Program-made: the position numbers and the translations under genes
Part shown: piece by piece, positions 31,776 through 40,463 of the stretch
Numbering within the stretch: position 1 is the stretch's first letter
Layout: the number at the start of each line of letters is the position of its first letter
Source: Rivularia sp. MS3
GTDB taxonomy: Bacteria; Cyanobacteriota; Cyanobacteriia; Cyanobacteriales; Nostocaceae
Assembly (NCBI GenBank): GCA_019192545.1
Contig: JAHCMI010000012.1
Location: forward strand, 1-64,000
Direction: 5' to 3'
DNA length: 64,000 nt
Notes under the pieces: generated by a model
Told to the model about the DNA's origin: nothing
Databases searched by the model: none
Seen by the model: the letters and a program-made list of their open reading frames with translations, nothing else

Positions 31776-33599
31776 ATGAAAGATGCTTATTCTTTGTTTG
31801 AGCAAGCCCGTAGTAAATGTCCAAATCCTTTCAATTTACAAAAAATAATCTCAGCTAACGAAGTTTGGGGTGAGGTGATGACTGATTTACCCAGCCTCAA
31901 TTCACATATCGACAAAGCAATATCCGATGCAATATCTGAAGTTCGCTATAATTATTCTCATAAAATTGGAATTGCTATTATAGGCGATCGCGGTACGGGT
32001 AAAAGCCATGTAATCCAAAGAATATGGAAAAAGATTGCCCAAGAAGGTAATGCTGTATTTGCTTATATAGGTCCTTGTTCTAATCCTAATAGAATTAACT
32101 CTCATGTACGTTTGTATCTAGCCAATAGCTTTAACCATGAAGATGTTAATGGCGTTAGTCAATGGTTAAAACTTGCTGCTTCTAAAATTCTTAAATTACA
32201 AGGTACAGAATTTGAACAAGAGTATCGTCAGTATATTCATAAATGTAATTCTCCCAAAGAGTTAAAACAGTGCATTCGGACAAATGTAGCTAAAGAAAAG
32301 CGGCAAGAATTCTTTGATGAATTAGCCCAAGCAATTTTAGAAAAAGAAAGTAATGATGTAGATTACATTTTTCTAAAAGCATTACTATTGCTTTTGAATC
32401 CCTCAGTAGATGCTCGTATTGCTTTAGACTGGATTAAAGGAGAAGACAATCCTAATTTTAAAAAGTTAGGTTTACGAGATTTTTCTCCTGAAGAGCAAGA
32501 AGATAGGTCTATATGGATGATAGACCAAATTTGTAAGTTAGCTAAAAGTTCTTCTCTACCAGTATTAATATGTTTCGATCAAATTGATAACAGAAACACT
32601 ATTGATAATGATTCGGGGGATAGCCCACCAGAAATTGTTGCTAGTTGCGTCGATAGAATTTATTTTCAATGCAGCAATATTATTATTATTTGTTGTCTTT
32701 TAAACGATGCATGGACAGATATTAAACAGATGGGAAGCGGTATTCCTGATAGAGTTGCGGAACGTCCAGTCATTGCTAAACCTGCTACAGTTCAACAGAT
32801 GAAAGAACTTGTACAGCAGAGATTAGATTGGTTTTATCAGAAAAACAACCTAAACAAGAATGATTTTCCACAGTTATATCCATTAAATGAAAATCAAATA
32901 AAGCAGATTGCCTCTGAAGCTGCTGGCGTGCGTGATTTGATGAAAAAATGCGCCGAACATTTTGAATCGGGAGAAATGAAAGAGCAAGTTATACAATCAG
33001 AAAATCCGTTTGAAAAGAAAAAGAAAGAGTTTCAAGATACTTATGAAGACTTGCTGGCTAAAATTGATATTTCTATCAAAGATGATGATAGATTAGCCGC
33101 AATTATTGCTTGCTGTATGAAAATGATTCCTTCTTCTGGTACGGAAAATGTAGTTATTCAGCAAGTGAATAAAATTAATCATAACTCCAATGATTTACAG
33201 TTAATAGTTTCCGGTTATGATTCTAAACAAAATTGTCATGTAAAAATTGGAATCAGAGTCTGTGAAAGTACTGATGGTAATACTTTTAATCGCGTAATTA
33301 AGAAATTACTTAATTACCAAAATTATGGAATAACTCGCGGCTGTTTAGTACGTTCTACTCCTATTCGTCGAACTTGGAAGAGTGGAACAAAATTAAAAGA
33401 ACAGCTTGAAAATGACCAGAAGGGAGAAGTGGTTGTTTGGAAAAAAGACGAAATGAAACCTTTAGCAGCAATTCAAGAAATCTATCAACAAGCTGAAAAC
33501 TATGGCTTTAGCAAACAAGAGGTAATTGAAATTGTCAAACAGTTAAAAATTGCTGCTGATAACTCATTAATTCGTGAAATTCTAAGCGCACCAACTTAA
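31776..33599 (+). CDS. Cassette 1 protein B: AAA/ORC-like P-loop ATPase
   Basis: This 607-aa protein has a Walker A motif GDRGTGKS at residues 70-77 preceded by a hydrophobic strand (IGIAII). The Walker B strand VLICFDQIDN has Asp268 followed by Gln, where the paralogue has Glu (FDELDN). A sensor-like strand (NIIIICCLLNDAW), an IPDRVAERP segment and a lid helix region (EAAGVRDLMKKCAEHF) follow, as in ORC/Cdc6- or TniB-like ATPases. Residues 440-600 form an extra domain containing KIGIRVCES, then ITRGCLVRST, shared with the paralogue and unknown to me. No transmembrane helix. The next gene starts 8 bp after the stop, implying translational coupling. It probably drives or gates the nuclease-like protein C. 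Confidence 0.82.
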   Translation: MKDAYSLFEQARSKCPNPFNLQKIISANEVWGEVMTDLPSLNSHIDKAISDAISEVRYNYSHKIGIAIIGDRGTGKSHVIQRIWKKIAQEGNAVFAYIGPCSNPNRINSHVRLYLANSFNHEDVNGVSQWLKLAASKILKLQGTEFEQEYRQYIHKCNSPKELKQCIRTNVAKEKRQEFFDELAQAILEKESNDVDYIFLKALLLLLNPSVDARIALDWIKGEDNPNFKKLGLRDFSPEEQEDRSIWMIDQICKLAKSSSLPVLICFDQIDNRNTIDNDSGDSPPEIVASCVDRIYFQCSNIIIICCLLNDAWTDIKQMGSGIPDRVAERPVIAKPATVQQMKELVQQRLDWFYQKNNLNKNDFPQLYPLNENQIKQIASEAAGVRDLMKKCAEHFESGEMKEQVIQSENPFEKKKKEFQDTYEDLLAKIDISIKDDDRLAAIIACCMKMIPSSGTENVVIQQVNKINHNSNDLQLIVSGYDSKQNCHVKIGIRVCESTDGNTFNRVIKKLLNYQNYGITRGCLVRSTPIRRTWKSGTKLKEQLENDQKGEVVVWKKDEMKPLAAIQEIYQQAENYGFSKQEVIEIVKQLKIAADNSLIREILSAPT

Positions 33600-33607
33600 T
33601 ACTTGAT

Positions 33608-35080
33608 ATGAATATTTATATTAAAAATGGCATTCAGCTACCAGCTTTTGATGTTGAAATGCTCAGCCAAGGTAAGTTAATTATTGTTCCTTTTATTAAG
33701 ACTTTAAAACAAGGACAAACTTTTTGGTTGTATCCCAGTCAAAAGCTGCCTCACAATCTGAGTTTGGAGGAATACTATCAACCACAATATCTTACGAGTG
33801 CTAAATCAGCATTAGATAGGTATACAAAATTTCCGTTGAATTTAATAACTTGGGCACGTTGTGAAAAATATTGGCGAATTAATCCTAGTCAAAAATATCT
33901 TTTACCGAAAATAGCACAATCAAGTATTTGGAACTTGAGCGCTTTAGAATACTTTTTTAGTAAAAGTAAGAATCAAGTTCTCAAACTTTATATATTACGA
34001 GTATATCGTTTATCTATACCTCATGTAGTAAATGTAGCAACATCCTCGGGATTCTTTTATTGGTCGAAAACTGTTCTAAATACTGCTTCTGATGATGATG
34101 TTCCTGTCATAAATACACCCAGTTTTAGCGAACGGAGAAAGTTGCTATTAGCTGGAAAAGTTTATTCTCATTTAGATTTAGAAGCTTTACAATTGCAAAT
34201 ACAGTTAGCTGCACAACACAACCCAAATTTTGAACAGTTAAACTATGATATACAGCAATTCTTAGGTTGCTATTGCTATACACCAACTTTGCAAAAGTCA
34301 TCAAAATCAATTTGGGATAGAATCTCAGAATTAGGCGATCGCTCTCAAGAACAAGAACAGAAAAAAAGCCACTATCAAGCTGGTACAGATTTTGAAAATA
34401 TTACCCGCGAAGCACTGAAATTTATCGGATTTAAAGTTGATGAAAGTCATAAAGGTGGTGCCGGTGGTTTAGACTTATATTGCTCGCAGCCTTATCCTTT
34501 AGTTATCGAATGCAAGTCTGGAAAAAGTATTCCTAGTCGTACCGTTGAAGAATTAATCAAACTAGGTTTAATACATTTAGGCAGAGACGAATTAATTAAT
34601 TCACATAAATTAATAGTTAGTCCTAATAATGCAAATCCAACTCTAGATACGAAGAAAGCTGCTAAAGAATTTAAAGTAAGTATTATTAAGGCAATGTCGT
34701 TACAAAAATTAGCTGAATTACAAGAAAAATATCCCGGTTCCATAAATCTTATAGAACTTAAACCTTATTTAACCCCCGGAGTTATCGACAATCAAATCCA
34801 AGAATACGTAGATAAAGTTAATAAAGATATTAAAGTACGTTCGTACATTGTCAAAGCCGTCAAAGAATTAGGAATACCAGGAAGCGAGCATGAAAGTGAT
34901 GCAATTGCAGCGGTATATAACTGTAACTGTAGGTTAGCTACACAAGAAGATTTGAAACTCGATACAAGTACAGTTCACGATATCCTTATCGAACTTTCTT
35001 CCCCGCTTACAGGTTATTTAGGAAGAATCAAAGGCACCGATTGGAAAACCGATAAATTCTACTTTCTCCGCGATTTATAG
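33608..35080 (+). CDS. Cassette 1 protein C: Mrr-like PD-(D/E)XK nuclease-domain protein
   Basis: This 490-aa protein has an N-terminal region (about 1-150) with the pattern L-x-QGK-x-I and GQTFWLYP shared with the paralogue, perhaps distantly DUF1802-like. Its central nuclease-like domain begins TDFENITREALKFIGF (about 258-275), continues GGAGGLDLY with Asp289 and then IECKSGKS with Glu301 and Lys303. The order FE, then D, then ExK with 12-residue spacing is that of Mrr-type restriction endonucleases. The C terminus (about 440-490; SPLTGYLGRIKGTDWKTDKFYFLRDL) is highly conserved with copy 2. All proposed catalytic residues are present. DNA cleavage is inferred, not shown. Confidence 0.82.
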   Translation: MNIYIKNGIQLPAFDVEMLSQGKLIIVPFIKTLKQGQTFWLYPSQKLPHNLSLEEYYQPQYLTSAKSALDRYTKFPLNLITWARCEKYWRINPSQKYLLPKIAQSSIWNLSALEYFFSKSKNQVLKLYILRVYRLSIPHVVNVATSSGFFYWSKTVLNTASDDDVPVINTPSFSERRKLLLAGKVYSHLDLEALQLQIQLAAQHNPNFEQLNYDIQQFLGCYCYTPTLQKSSKSIWDRISELGDRSQEQEQKKSHYQAGTDFENITREALKFIGFKVDESHKGGAGGLDLYCSQPYPLVIECKSGKSIPSRTVEELIKLGLIHLGRDELINSHKLIVSPNNANPTLDTKKAAKEFKVSIIKAMSLQKLAELQEKYPGSINLIELKPYLTPGVIDNQIQEYVDKVNKDIKVRSYIVKAVKELGIPGSEHESDAIAAVYNCNCRLATQEDLKLDTSTVHDILIELSSPLTGYLGRIKGTDWKTDKFYFLRDL

Positions 35081-35147
35081 ATTTAATGCATAATTCATCA
35101 GTGGTGCGATTATTCTATAAAAGTTTTTATTTACAATCATAAATAAT

Positions 35148-35312
35148 GCTTTAGAAGTTGAACAAAATTTTGAAGGGATAATATTAAGTTCGGAAGCATT
35201 GGAATTATATAAAACCGCAGAGAGCGCAGAGGAAGAAGCAAGAAGAGGAATCTCTAGTTATTTAGATACAAACGGATTAGACATAATATTGCAAGCTGCT
35301 AAATATACTTAG
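35148..35312 (+). pseudogene. Possible gene remnant between cassettes
   Basis: In the 315-bp spacer a 55-codon open stretch without a usable start codon reads ALEVEQNFEGIILSSEALEL, then a charged helix, and ends LDIILQAAKYT. Part of it (accgcagagagcgcagagg) resembles a dispersed cyanobacterial repeat. It is most likely the tail of a degraded gene. I cannot name it. Confidence 0.3.
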
Positions 35313-35419
35313 AAATCAAACAAAATTTAATAATTTCTATAGAAACATTTCAGTAATTTTCCAAAAGCTAAATAAGTTTCATCAAAACTATACTGGTGCT
35401 GATAAGTATAAATATTGAT

Positions 35420-36127
35420 ATGGCACCACAAAATACTGCTTTGAAAAGCTTGGATACACGGGCTAAAACGCGCTTGCTTCTGGCTTTGTGGGATTTAGGA
35501 GGAATCAAGCAGGAAGTTAAAAAAGGGGAACTATCGAAAAGGCTTGTATCTAAAGGCAAAAAAATCGCAGATTATCACAGCGTTTTTGAAGAGCTTGAAA
35601 ACGAGCAAGCTATTTCTAAGTCTAAAAAAGGCTACTCTCTAGAATTACCGAAAGGTTTAGAGGTACTAGATAAAAATTTGAAAAGTACCGAGTTTGCATT
35701 TGAAGGTACAACCGTAGGAGCTTGGGCTGCTAATGCTTTGCTCAAGTGGATTCACGAAATGAATTGTGGAATTAATACAGTAAATAACGATAGCGCTACA
35801 GCTTCAGAAAATATCGTTAGCAAAATTGATTCAAAAATTAGTATTGCATCTTACGAAGAATTTAAAAAAGTAGCTTTGCAAGTTTACGAACAACTCAACA
35901 GCGACTACAACCTAGATAATTTAGTACCAATTTATCGTATTAGGAGAAAAATTGGCGATCGCCTTTCTCGGAAGCAGTTTAATCAGTGGCTTTTAGAAAT
36001 GCAAGCAGAGGATATTTTTCAACTTGAAGGTGGCAGTGTAGAAGATAGCGCTCCCGAGAAAATCGAAGATTCCATCACTACGGAATTAGATGGATTGCGT
36101 TGCTATGCTTCCAAATTAAAAAATTAA
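35420..36127 (+). CDS. Cassette 2 protein A: two-domain winged-helix protein
   Basis: This 235-aa paralogue of the protein at 31007 has the same two domains. The N-terminal winged helix (KTRLLLALWDLGGIKQEVKK to TVGAWAANALLKWIHEM) is closer to that of the histone-tailed protein at 29328 than copy 1 is (ALWxLGG, LLKWIxEM). The C-terminal domain reads LVPIYRIRRKIGDRLSRKQFNQWLLEMQA and ends GLRCYASKL. The open frame extends to a GTG at 35396, but the ATG at 35420 (MAPQNTALK) fits the other copies better. The ATPase gene follows after 50 bp. Probable DNA-binding subunit of the second cassette. Confidence 0.8.
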   Translation: MAPQNTALKSLDTRAKTRLLLALWDLGGIKQEVKKGELSKRLVSKGKKIADYHSVFEELENEQAISKSKKGYSLELPKGLEVLDKNLKSTEFAFEGTTVGAWAANALLKWIHEMNCGINTVNNDSATASENIVSKIDSKISIASYEEFKKVALQVYEQLNSDYNLDNLVPIYRIRRKIGDRLSRKQFNQWLLEMQAEDIFQLEGGSVEDSAPEKIEDSITTELDGLRCYASKLKN

Positions 36128-36177
36128 AATTAAATATTTATCTTCACTGCTAACTTCAGTTACTAAATATCAAAAAT

Positions 36178-38046
36178 ATGATTACTAACGCATCTCCAAT
36201 AGACGAATTAATTCAAAATAAAAATCCCTTTGCAGGACATATTGTTGTCCGCTCATCACAAGTATGGGGAAAAAGTTTTCCTGACGTACCTTCTATAAAT
36301 GCTCATGCTTCCAATGCTGTTTTTGATGCAGTAGAGAAAGTTAGTAAAGGAGAGCGCGAAACTGTAGGCATTACGATTACTGCTGAAAAAGGAGTAGGTA
36401 AAAGTCATATTATCAGTCGAGTTCGACATCGCTTGCAGCAGAAAGATAACGTTTTATTTATCTATATGGGCAAGTATGACAATCTAAACCAGATTAAATA
36501 CGAATTTCTGCAAACAGTGGCTTCTAGCCTGAGAGTGCATGGTAGTCAAAAAGTTATGCAGTGGCAAGAAATTGCCGCAGCTTTAGTTAATGAAGTTACG
36601 GGAAATAATCATACACCGCAGAAATATATTGAGCATATTTACCCACAATATTTGAATAAGTACTCAAGCAAATTTATTGATAAATTAACAGAAACTATTC
36701 TGCAAAAGAAACCGGGAATTACTAATCCTTATTTAGTCAGAGCTATTTTGTGGACGCTATCTTCTGTCCATATTAACTATGCGAATTATTGGCTATCTGG
36801 ATTAGAACTAAGCCAGCAGCAAGCTGAAGCAATGGGATTACCGAATTTTGAAAAATCAGATAAGGAAGCAGAAGGATTAAAGACTGTTCGTCAAATTCTA
36901 GATATTGTCAGCGATTATAAAGTTCCAGTAATTTGCTTTGATGAATTAGATAATACAGAAGTTAATGAATATGGCTTTTTGTCGGCACAATTAGTTGCAA
37001 GTTTAGTAAAAGACTTATACAACAGCTTGAAACGTGGTGTTTTCCTTTTAGCAATGTATCCTAGAACCTGGGGAGAGCAAATTAAGGTTTTACCACAAGC
37101 TGAAGCAGTAATTGATAGATTAGTCAGCGAACAGTTAGATAGACAACCGTTGAAATTAAATAATCTTAATAGTGATGATATTGTAGCGGTTGTAAGTCAG
37201 TGGCTAAAAGTATTTTATCAGAATAATCAAGTTAATCCACCGCATCCGGTTTACCCATTTAATGAAACTAAGTTGAGAGAATTTGGTAAGAGCAAACCGA
37301 CTGTTAGGGCTATTTTAAAATGGTGTGCAGAAAACTTTGGAAATTCACCAGTTAAAGTGCATCCGGTAGAAAAATTTTATCAAAATGAATTAGCAAATAT
37401 TGAAACTTCTATTGATGATTTGATGGAAAATGAAGATACAATTTCCAAAGCACTCAAATTTGCATTCTCAAGTTTAGTTGGCGAACAATTAGAAGGGGTA
37501 AAAATTGAAGCAATTCAAGATATTCAAGCCAAAAGTGCAGATAAAGGATATATTGATTTCAAAATTATTGGTAACGATAGCACAGTCAAAATTGGTGTTG
37601 ATGTTATTCAGCAATCTACTGGAACCTATGTAGGAGCAGCTTTAAAAAGATTAATTGAATATAAAAAATTTGATATTACTCGTGGTTGCTTAGTTCGCTC
37701 AAAAAAGATTAGTCCAGCAGCAACATTAGCAAATCAACGTTTAAAAATACTTTTACATGACAAAGGTGGAGAATGGGTAATGCTCCAAAGCCAAGATATT
37801 AAACCTATTTTAGCTATTTTGTCTGTATATAACTGCGAAAGCTACGAATTAACAAAAGAACAAATTTTTGACTTTATCAAGGAAGAAAAAATAGCAATTA
37901 ATAATCCCTTAGTTAGAGAAATACTCAGCGAGCCATCAGGAGAATTACCGAGCAATTTAACTGATGATGATTTACCAATCAGTATTCCTCAAACTGTTGA
38001 TAGCAGCACTGATGAAATTGACTTAAATCTATCTTTAGCTAATTAA
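36178..38046 (+). CDS. Cassette 2 protein B: AAA/ORC-like P-loop ATPase
   Basis: This 622-aa paralogue of the 31776 protein has Walker A AEKGVGKS at 69-76 and a full Walker B, VICFDELDN, with Asp255 and Glu256. The DRLVSEQLDR segment, the lid region (KPTVRAILKWCAENF) and the extra C-terminal domain (VKIGVDVIQQSTGTYVGAAL, then FDITRGCLVRSKK) align with copy 1. A short acidic tail (DEIDLNLSLAN) is extra. The two ATPases are recognisably homologous but strongly diverged, so the duplication is old or the second copy was acquired separately. The stop is followed after 2 bp by the start of gene C, indicating tight coupling. Confidence 0.83.
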   Translation: MITNASPIDELIQNKNPFAGHIVVRSSQVWGKSFPDVPSINAHASNAVFDAVEKVSKGERETVGITITAEKGVGKSHIISRVRHRLQQKDNVLFIYMGKYDNLNQIKYEFLQTVASSLRVHGSQKVMQWQEIAAALVNEVTGNNHTPQKYIEHIYPQYLNKYSSKFIDKLTETILQKKPGITNPYLVRAILWTLSSVHINYANYWLSGLELSQQQAEAMGLPNFEKSDKEAEGLKTVRQILDIVSDYKVPVICFDELDNTEVNEYGFLSAQLVASLVKDLYNSLKRGVFLLAMYPRTWGEQIKVLPQAEAVIDRLVSEQLDRQPLKLNNLNSDDIVAVVSQWLKVFYQNNQVNPPHPVYPFNETKLREFGKSKPTVRAILKWCAENFGNSPVKVHPVEKFYQNELANIETSIDDLMENEDTISKALKFAFSSLVGEQLEGVKIEAIQDIQAKSADKGYIDFKIIGNDSTVKIGVDVIQQSTGTYVGAALKRLIEYKKFDITRGCLVRSKKISPAATLANQRLKILLHDKGGEWVMLQSQDIKPILAILSVYNCESYELTKEQIFDFIKEEKIAINNPLVREILSEPSGELPSNLTDDDLPISIPQTVDSSTDEIDLNLSLAN

Positions 38047-38048
38047 AT

Positions 38049-39503
38049 ATGAATTCGCTGCTTCCAGTTTCAACAGCATTATGTCTACCTGCTGCCGATA
38101 TTAAAGCTTTAGTTCAAGGACGAATTATTGCTGCTATGCCCAGAATGTTTATTCGCCCTGGGCAGAAATTTGCCCTTTACCCGGTAGATGCTTTAACTAT
38201 TCCAATTCCTATAGATAAATATTATTGCTCAAGCTTTTTACCTGTTGCTCAAAATATTGATACAAATCCAAAAATTCAAGCTTATGCTCAATGCGAATTA
38301 AGCCAAATTATTGACGATAATCAATCTTTAGAAAAGTTATCTCAATTAACTATATGGAGGCAAGAAGCATTAGATAAAATATTGCATCATCAAAAGCATA
38401 TTTTTGTAAGTTATTTACGTGTTTATAAATTATCTCAGCCTTATGAAATATCGCTGAAAGCAGAATCTAACAAGTTAGGAAAATTCATTGGATTACCTAA
38501 ACCCTTAACTGTTTCCAACACTCACCCAGTATTACCCGATCAAATCTTCGCTACTCGCAAGCGTCAATTAGAAAAACTTGAACCAGCAACGCATCCAGAA
38601 TTAGAACAGCTGCTAGATGTTTTATCACCTATAGCTATGAAAAATTCAGCAGCAAAACAATTTCAAGACAACATTCATCTATTTCTAGGTTGGAGGAATC
38701 GCAAACAACAAAAAGATTTTGATTCAGACTTAGTTTGGATTCATAAAATTGCTGAAGTGGGAAATTCTAGCGACGGTAACGAATTTGAGAGACTATCGCG
38801 CAAAAGTTTTATTAAACTCGGATTTTCCTGTTCTAATATTAATTCTAAAGCCAACCTTGACCCAGAAAAATTAGGAGGGGCTGGAGGAGTTGATTTTTAT
38901 TGCGAATATCCTTATCCTGTTGTCGGGGAATGCAAAGCTACCAAAAGCGAAAAAGTTCCGAGTAGTACACCAGGACAATTAATTCAACTTGGTAAAAACC
39001 ATCTTCAAGAAAAATACGACTCTTGCGTCAAAATAATTCTAGCCGGTGGTGAACTTACAAAAGATGCTCTGTTAACTGTACAAAACAATCATATGAACGT
39101 AATTACCCCAGAAACTCTAGAAAAACTTGTTGAACTGCAATCAAATTATCAAGGTTGCGTCAATTTATTAGAGTTAAAGCAATGTTTGCAGCAGGAACCC
39201 TTTGGATTAGCAGATGATAAAGTTAATAGTTATATCAGAAAAATCGAACAAGATATAAAATTGCGATCGCACTTGGTTGAGTTAGTAAAATATTATCTGC
39301 AAAATTCTAATCTGGATTCGACGGGAGTAGAAGCTTTACATGGCGCTTACTTCGGTTCTCAACCACCCCGACAACTAAATATTAAGGAAATGCACGAAAT
39401 TTTAATCGAACTTTCTTCGTCTTTGACGGGTTATTTAGGAAGAACTAAAGGTGCTGATTGGAAAAGCGATAAATTCTATTTTCTTCGCGATTTACCGACT
39501 TAG
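38049..39503 (+). CDS. Cassette 2 protein C: Mrr-like PD-(D/E)XK nuclease-domain protein
   Basis: This 484-aa paralogue of the 33608 protein has an N-terminal region with CLPAADIKALVQGRIIAAMP and GQKFALYP, the block shared with copy 1. The nuclease-like domain reads GNEFERLSRKSFIKLGF, then GGAGGVDFY with Asp282, and GECKATKS with Glu294 and Lys296. The D-to-E spacing is 12 residues, exactly as in copy 1. The conserved C terminus is SSLTGYLGRTKGADWKSDKF followed by YFLRDLPT. A near-copy of the last codons recurs at 39702-39729. It is predicted to act with proteins A and B of its own cassette. Confidence 0.83.
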   Translation: MNSLLPVSTALCLPAADIKALVQGRIIAAMPRMFIRPGQKFALYPVDALTIPIPIDKYYCSSFLPVAQNIDTNPKIQAYAQCELSQIIDDNQSLEKLSQLTIWRQEALDKILHHQKHIFVSYLRVYKLSQPYEISLKAESNKLGKFIGLPKPLTVSNTHPVLPDQIFATRKRQLEKLEPATHPELEQLLDVLSPIAMKNSAAKQFQDNIHLFLGWRNRKQQKDFDSDLVWIHKIAEVGNSSDGNEFERLSRKSFIKLGFSCSNINSKANLDPEKLGGAGGVDFYCEYPYPVVGECKATKSEKVPSSTPGQLIQLGKNHLQEKYDSCVKIILAGGELTKDALLTVQNNHMNVITPETLEKLVELQSNYQGCVNLLELKQCLQQEPFGLADDKVNSYIRKIEQDIKLRSHLVELVKYYLQNSNLDSTGVEALHGAYFGSQPPRQLNIKEMHEILIELSSSLTGYLGRTKGADWKSDKFYFLRDLPT

Positions 39504-39513
39504 TTAACAATTA

Positions 39514-39698
39514 GTAGGTTGGGTTAGACACGAATCCAAATTAAAATCGCAACGAACACCTTTTTTATCGTGTCGTAACCCAACATCTGCAATATAGATG
39601 TTGAATAGTAAAAAATATTAAAAATTAAATGTTGGGTTACGGCGCAATTTTTATTATCGGTTAAAGTCATTCTTTTTCGTGCTCCTAACCCAACCTAC
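39514..39698. mobile_element. MITE-like element with 13-bp perfect terminal inverted repeats
   Basis: The left end gtaggttgggtta (39514-39526) and right end taacccaacctac (39686-39698) are exact reverse complements. A further inner inverted pair (gtaacccaacat / atgttgggttac) lies near 39580 and 39630. It encodes nothing. It belongs to the same family as 7316-7405. It inserted right after the cassette 2 nuclease gene and is flanked by direct copies of that gene's 3' end. Confidence 0.75.
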
Positions 39699-39701
39699 CA
39701 T

Positions 39702-39729
39702 CTATTTTCTCCGCGATTTACCAACTTAG
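39702..39729 (+). pseudogene. Relic of the 3' end of a cassette nuclease gene
   Basis: The bases after the MITE-like element encode YFLRDLPT followed by a stop. They match the end of the gene at 38049-39503 over about 37 bp (39476-39512 versus 39702-39738) with a few differences. At one difference (ctccgcgattta) the relic agrees with cassette 1. This is either the tail of a lost third copy or a duplication made when the element inserted. Confidence 0.6.
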
Positions 39730-39736
39730 TTAGTAA

Positions 39737-40099
39737 TTACCCTAAAGTTAATATTCTTTCCTGATAATTCACCATTAATGGTAAAATTTTTAACCATTCA
39801 GAACCTAGTAAAATCTCTGTAATGTCATCTCCTGCAAACACAGGAATGTTATATTCTTTTTCATCTAATAAAATTTTGCCTAAATATCTTGTAAACATGG
39901 TTTCTCCCTTTGCCGTTAGTAATGGTTCATCGCCAATATAAGCCCATTCAAAACCATCTAAATCTTGTTTATTAATTGCTAAAAAGCCTGTGAAGCCTGT
40001 ATCTAACATGGCTTCCACAGCTAAATTAAACCCATCGGCAGTAATTAGTTCTATTTCAAAAAATATTTGTCCTTTATCACCGAAAATGCCCTGAATCAT
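39737..40099 (-). CDS. Clan AA aspartic protease-like protein
   Basis: This 120-aa protein is of the retropepsin-like, single-domain type. The active-site motif is LDTGFTGFL (DTG) near residues 32-40, followed by the flap-like region and the second hydrophobic motif EILLGSEWLK near the C terminus. Members act as homodimers. Short versions of this kind are common in cyanobacteria, next to small partner genes, and have unknown targets. Its start overlaps the stop of the 104-aa gene upstream by four bases (ATGA), a layout like a toxin-antitoxin or modifier pair. Confidence 0.85.
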   Translation of the reverse strand: MIQGIFGDKGQIFFEIELITADGFNLAVEAMLDTGFTGFLAINKQDLDGFEWAYIGDEPLLTAKGETMFTRYLGKILLDEKEYNIPVFAGDDITEILLGSEWLKILPLMVNYQERILTLG

Positions 40100-40410
40100 A
40101 TTGTGCCCGTAACTCCATTCTCATTCAGGCAAAATACGCAATGCGTAGTGTTAGGATATTTATTAAGTGCTTTTCGATGAGTAATTTCTATATCTTTATC
40201 TATGAAATAATCGCCACTGTCAGGTTCTATGGCTATATACCAACCATAGTGCTGATCTAGAAATTGGGGACGTACTTGTTCAAAAATTGCCCGACAACGC
40301 TGGTAGAATGCTTCTCTTTCTGTTTTGCGTCGAGCTAGTTCTTCTGGTGGTATAGTTAGCTCTGGAAATATTCTACCCCGGCGTGTAGTAGGTTTTTGCG
40401 ATCCAGTCAT
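40096..40410 (-). CDS. Small hypothetical partner of the aspartic protease
   Basis: This 104-aa protein is of a family I cannot name with certainty. It has a basic start (MTGSQKPTTRRGRIF), a helical charged middle (RRKTEREAFYQRCRAIFEQV) and a C-terminal half, YGWYIAIEPDSGDYFIDKDI. That half resembles small cyanobacterial proteins encoded before retropepsin-like genes. The gene is translationally coupled to the protease gene (4-bp overlap). It may be the protease substrate, inhibitor or targeting partner. Confidence 0.7.
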   Translation of the reverse strand: MTGSQKPTTRRGRIFPELTIPPEELARRKTEREAFYQRCRAIFEQVRPQFLDQHYGWYIAIEPDSGDYFIDKDIEITHRKALNKYPNTTHCVFCLNENGVTGTI

Positions 40411-40463
40411 AATCTTAAGCTAAGCTTTTATTACATCATTTAAATACTATCCCAGATTCAACC

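Noticed and set aside
35396-35419. GTG start for the cassette 2 wHTH protein
   Set aside because: The eight extra residues (MLISINID) are not family-like, and the ATG at 35420 aligns with the other copies.
31007-39503. Cassettes as Wadjet (JetABCD) or MukBEF-like systems
   Set aside because: The ATPase is a 600-aa ORC/AAA-like protein without SMC coiled coils, and the nuclease signature is PD-(D/E)XK, not Toprim.
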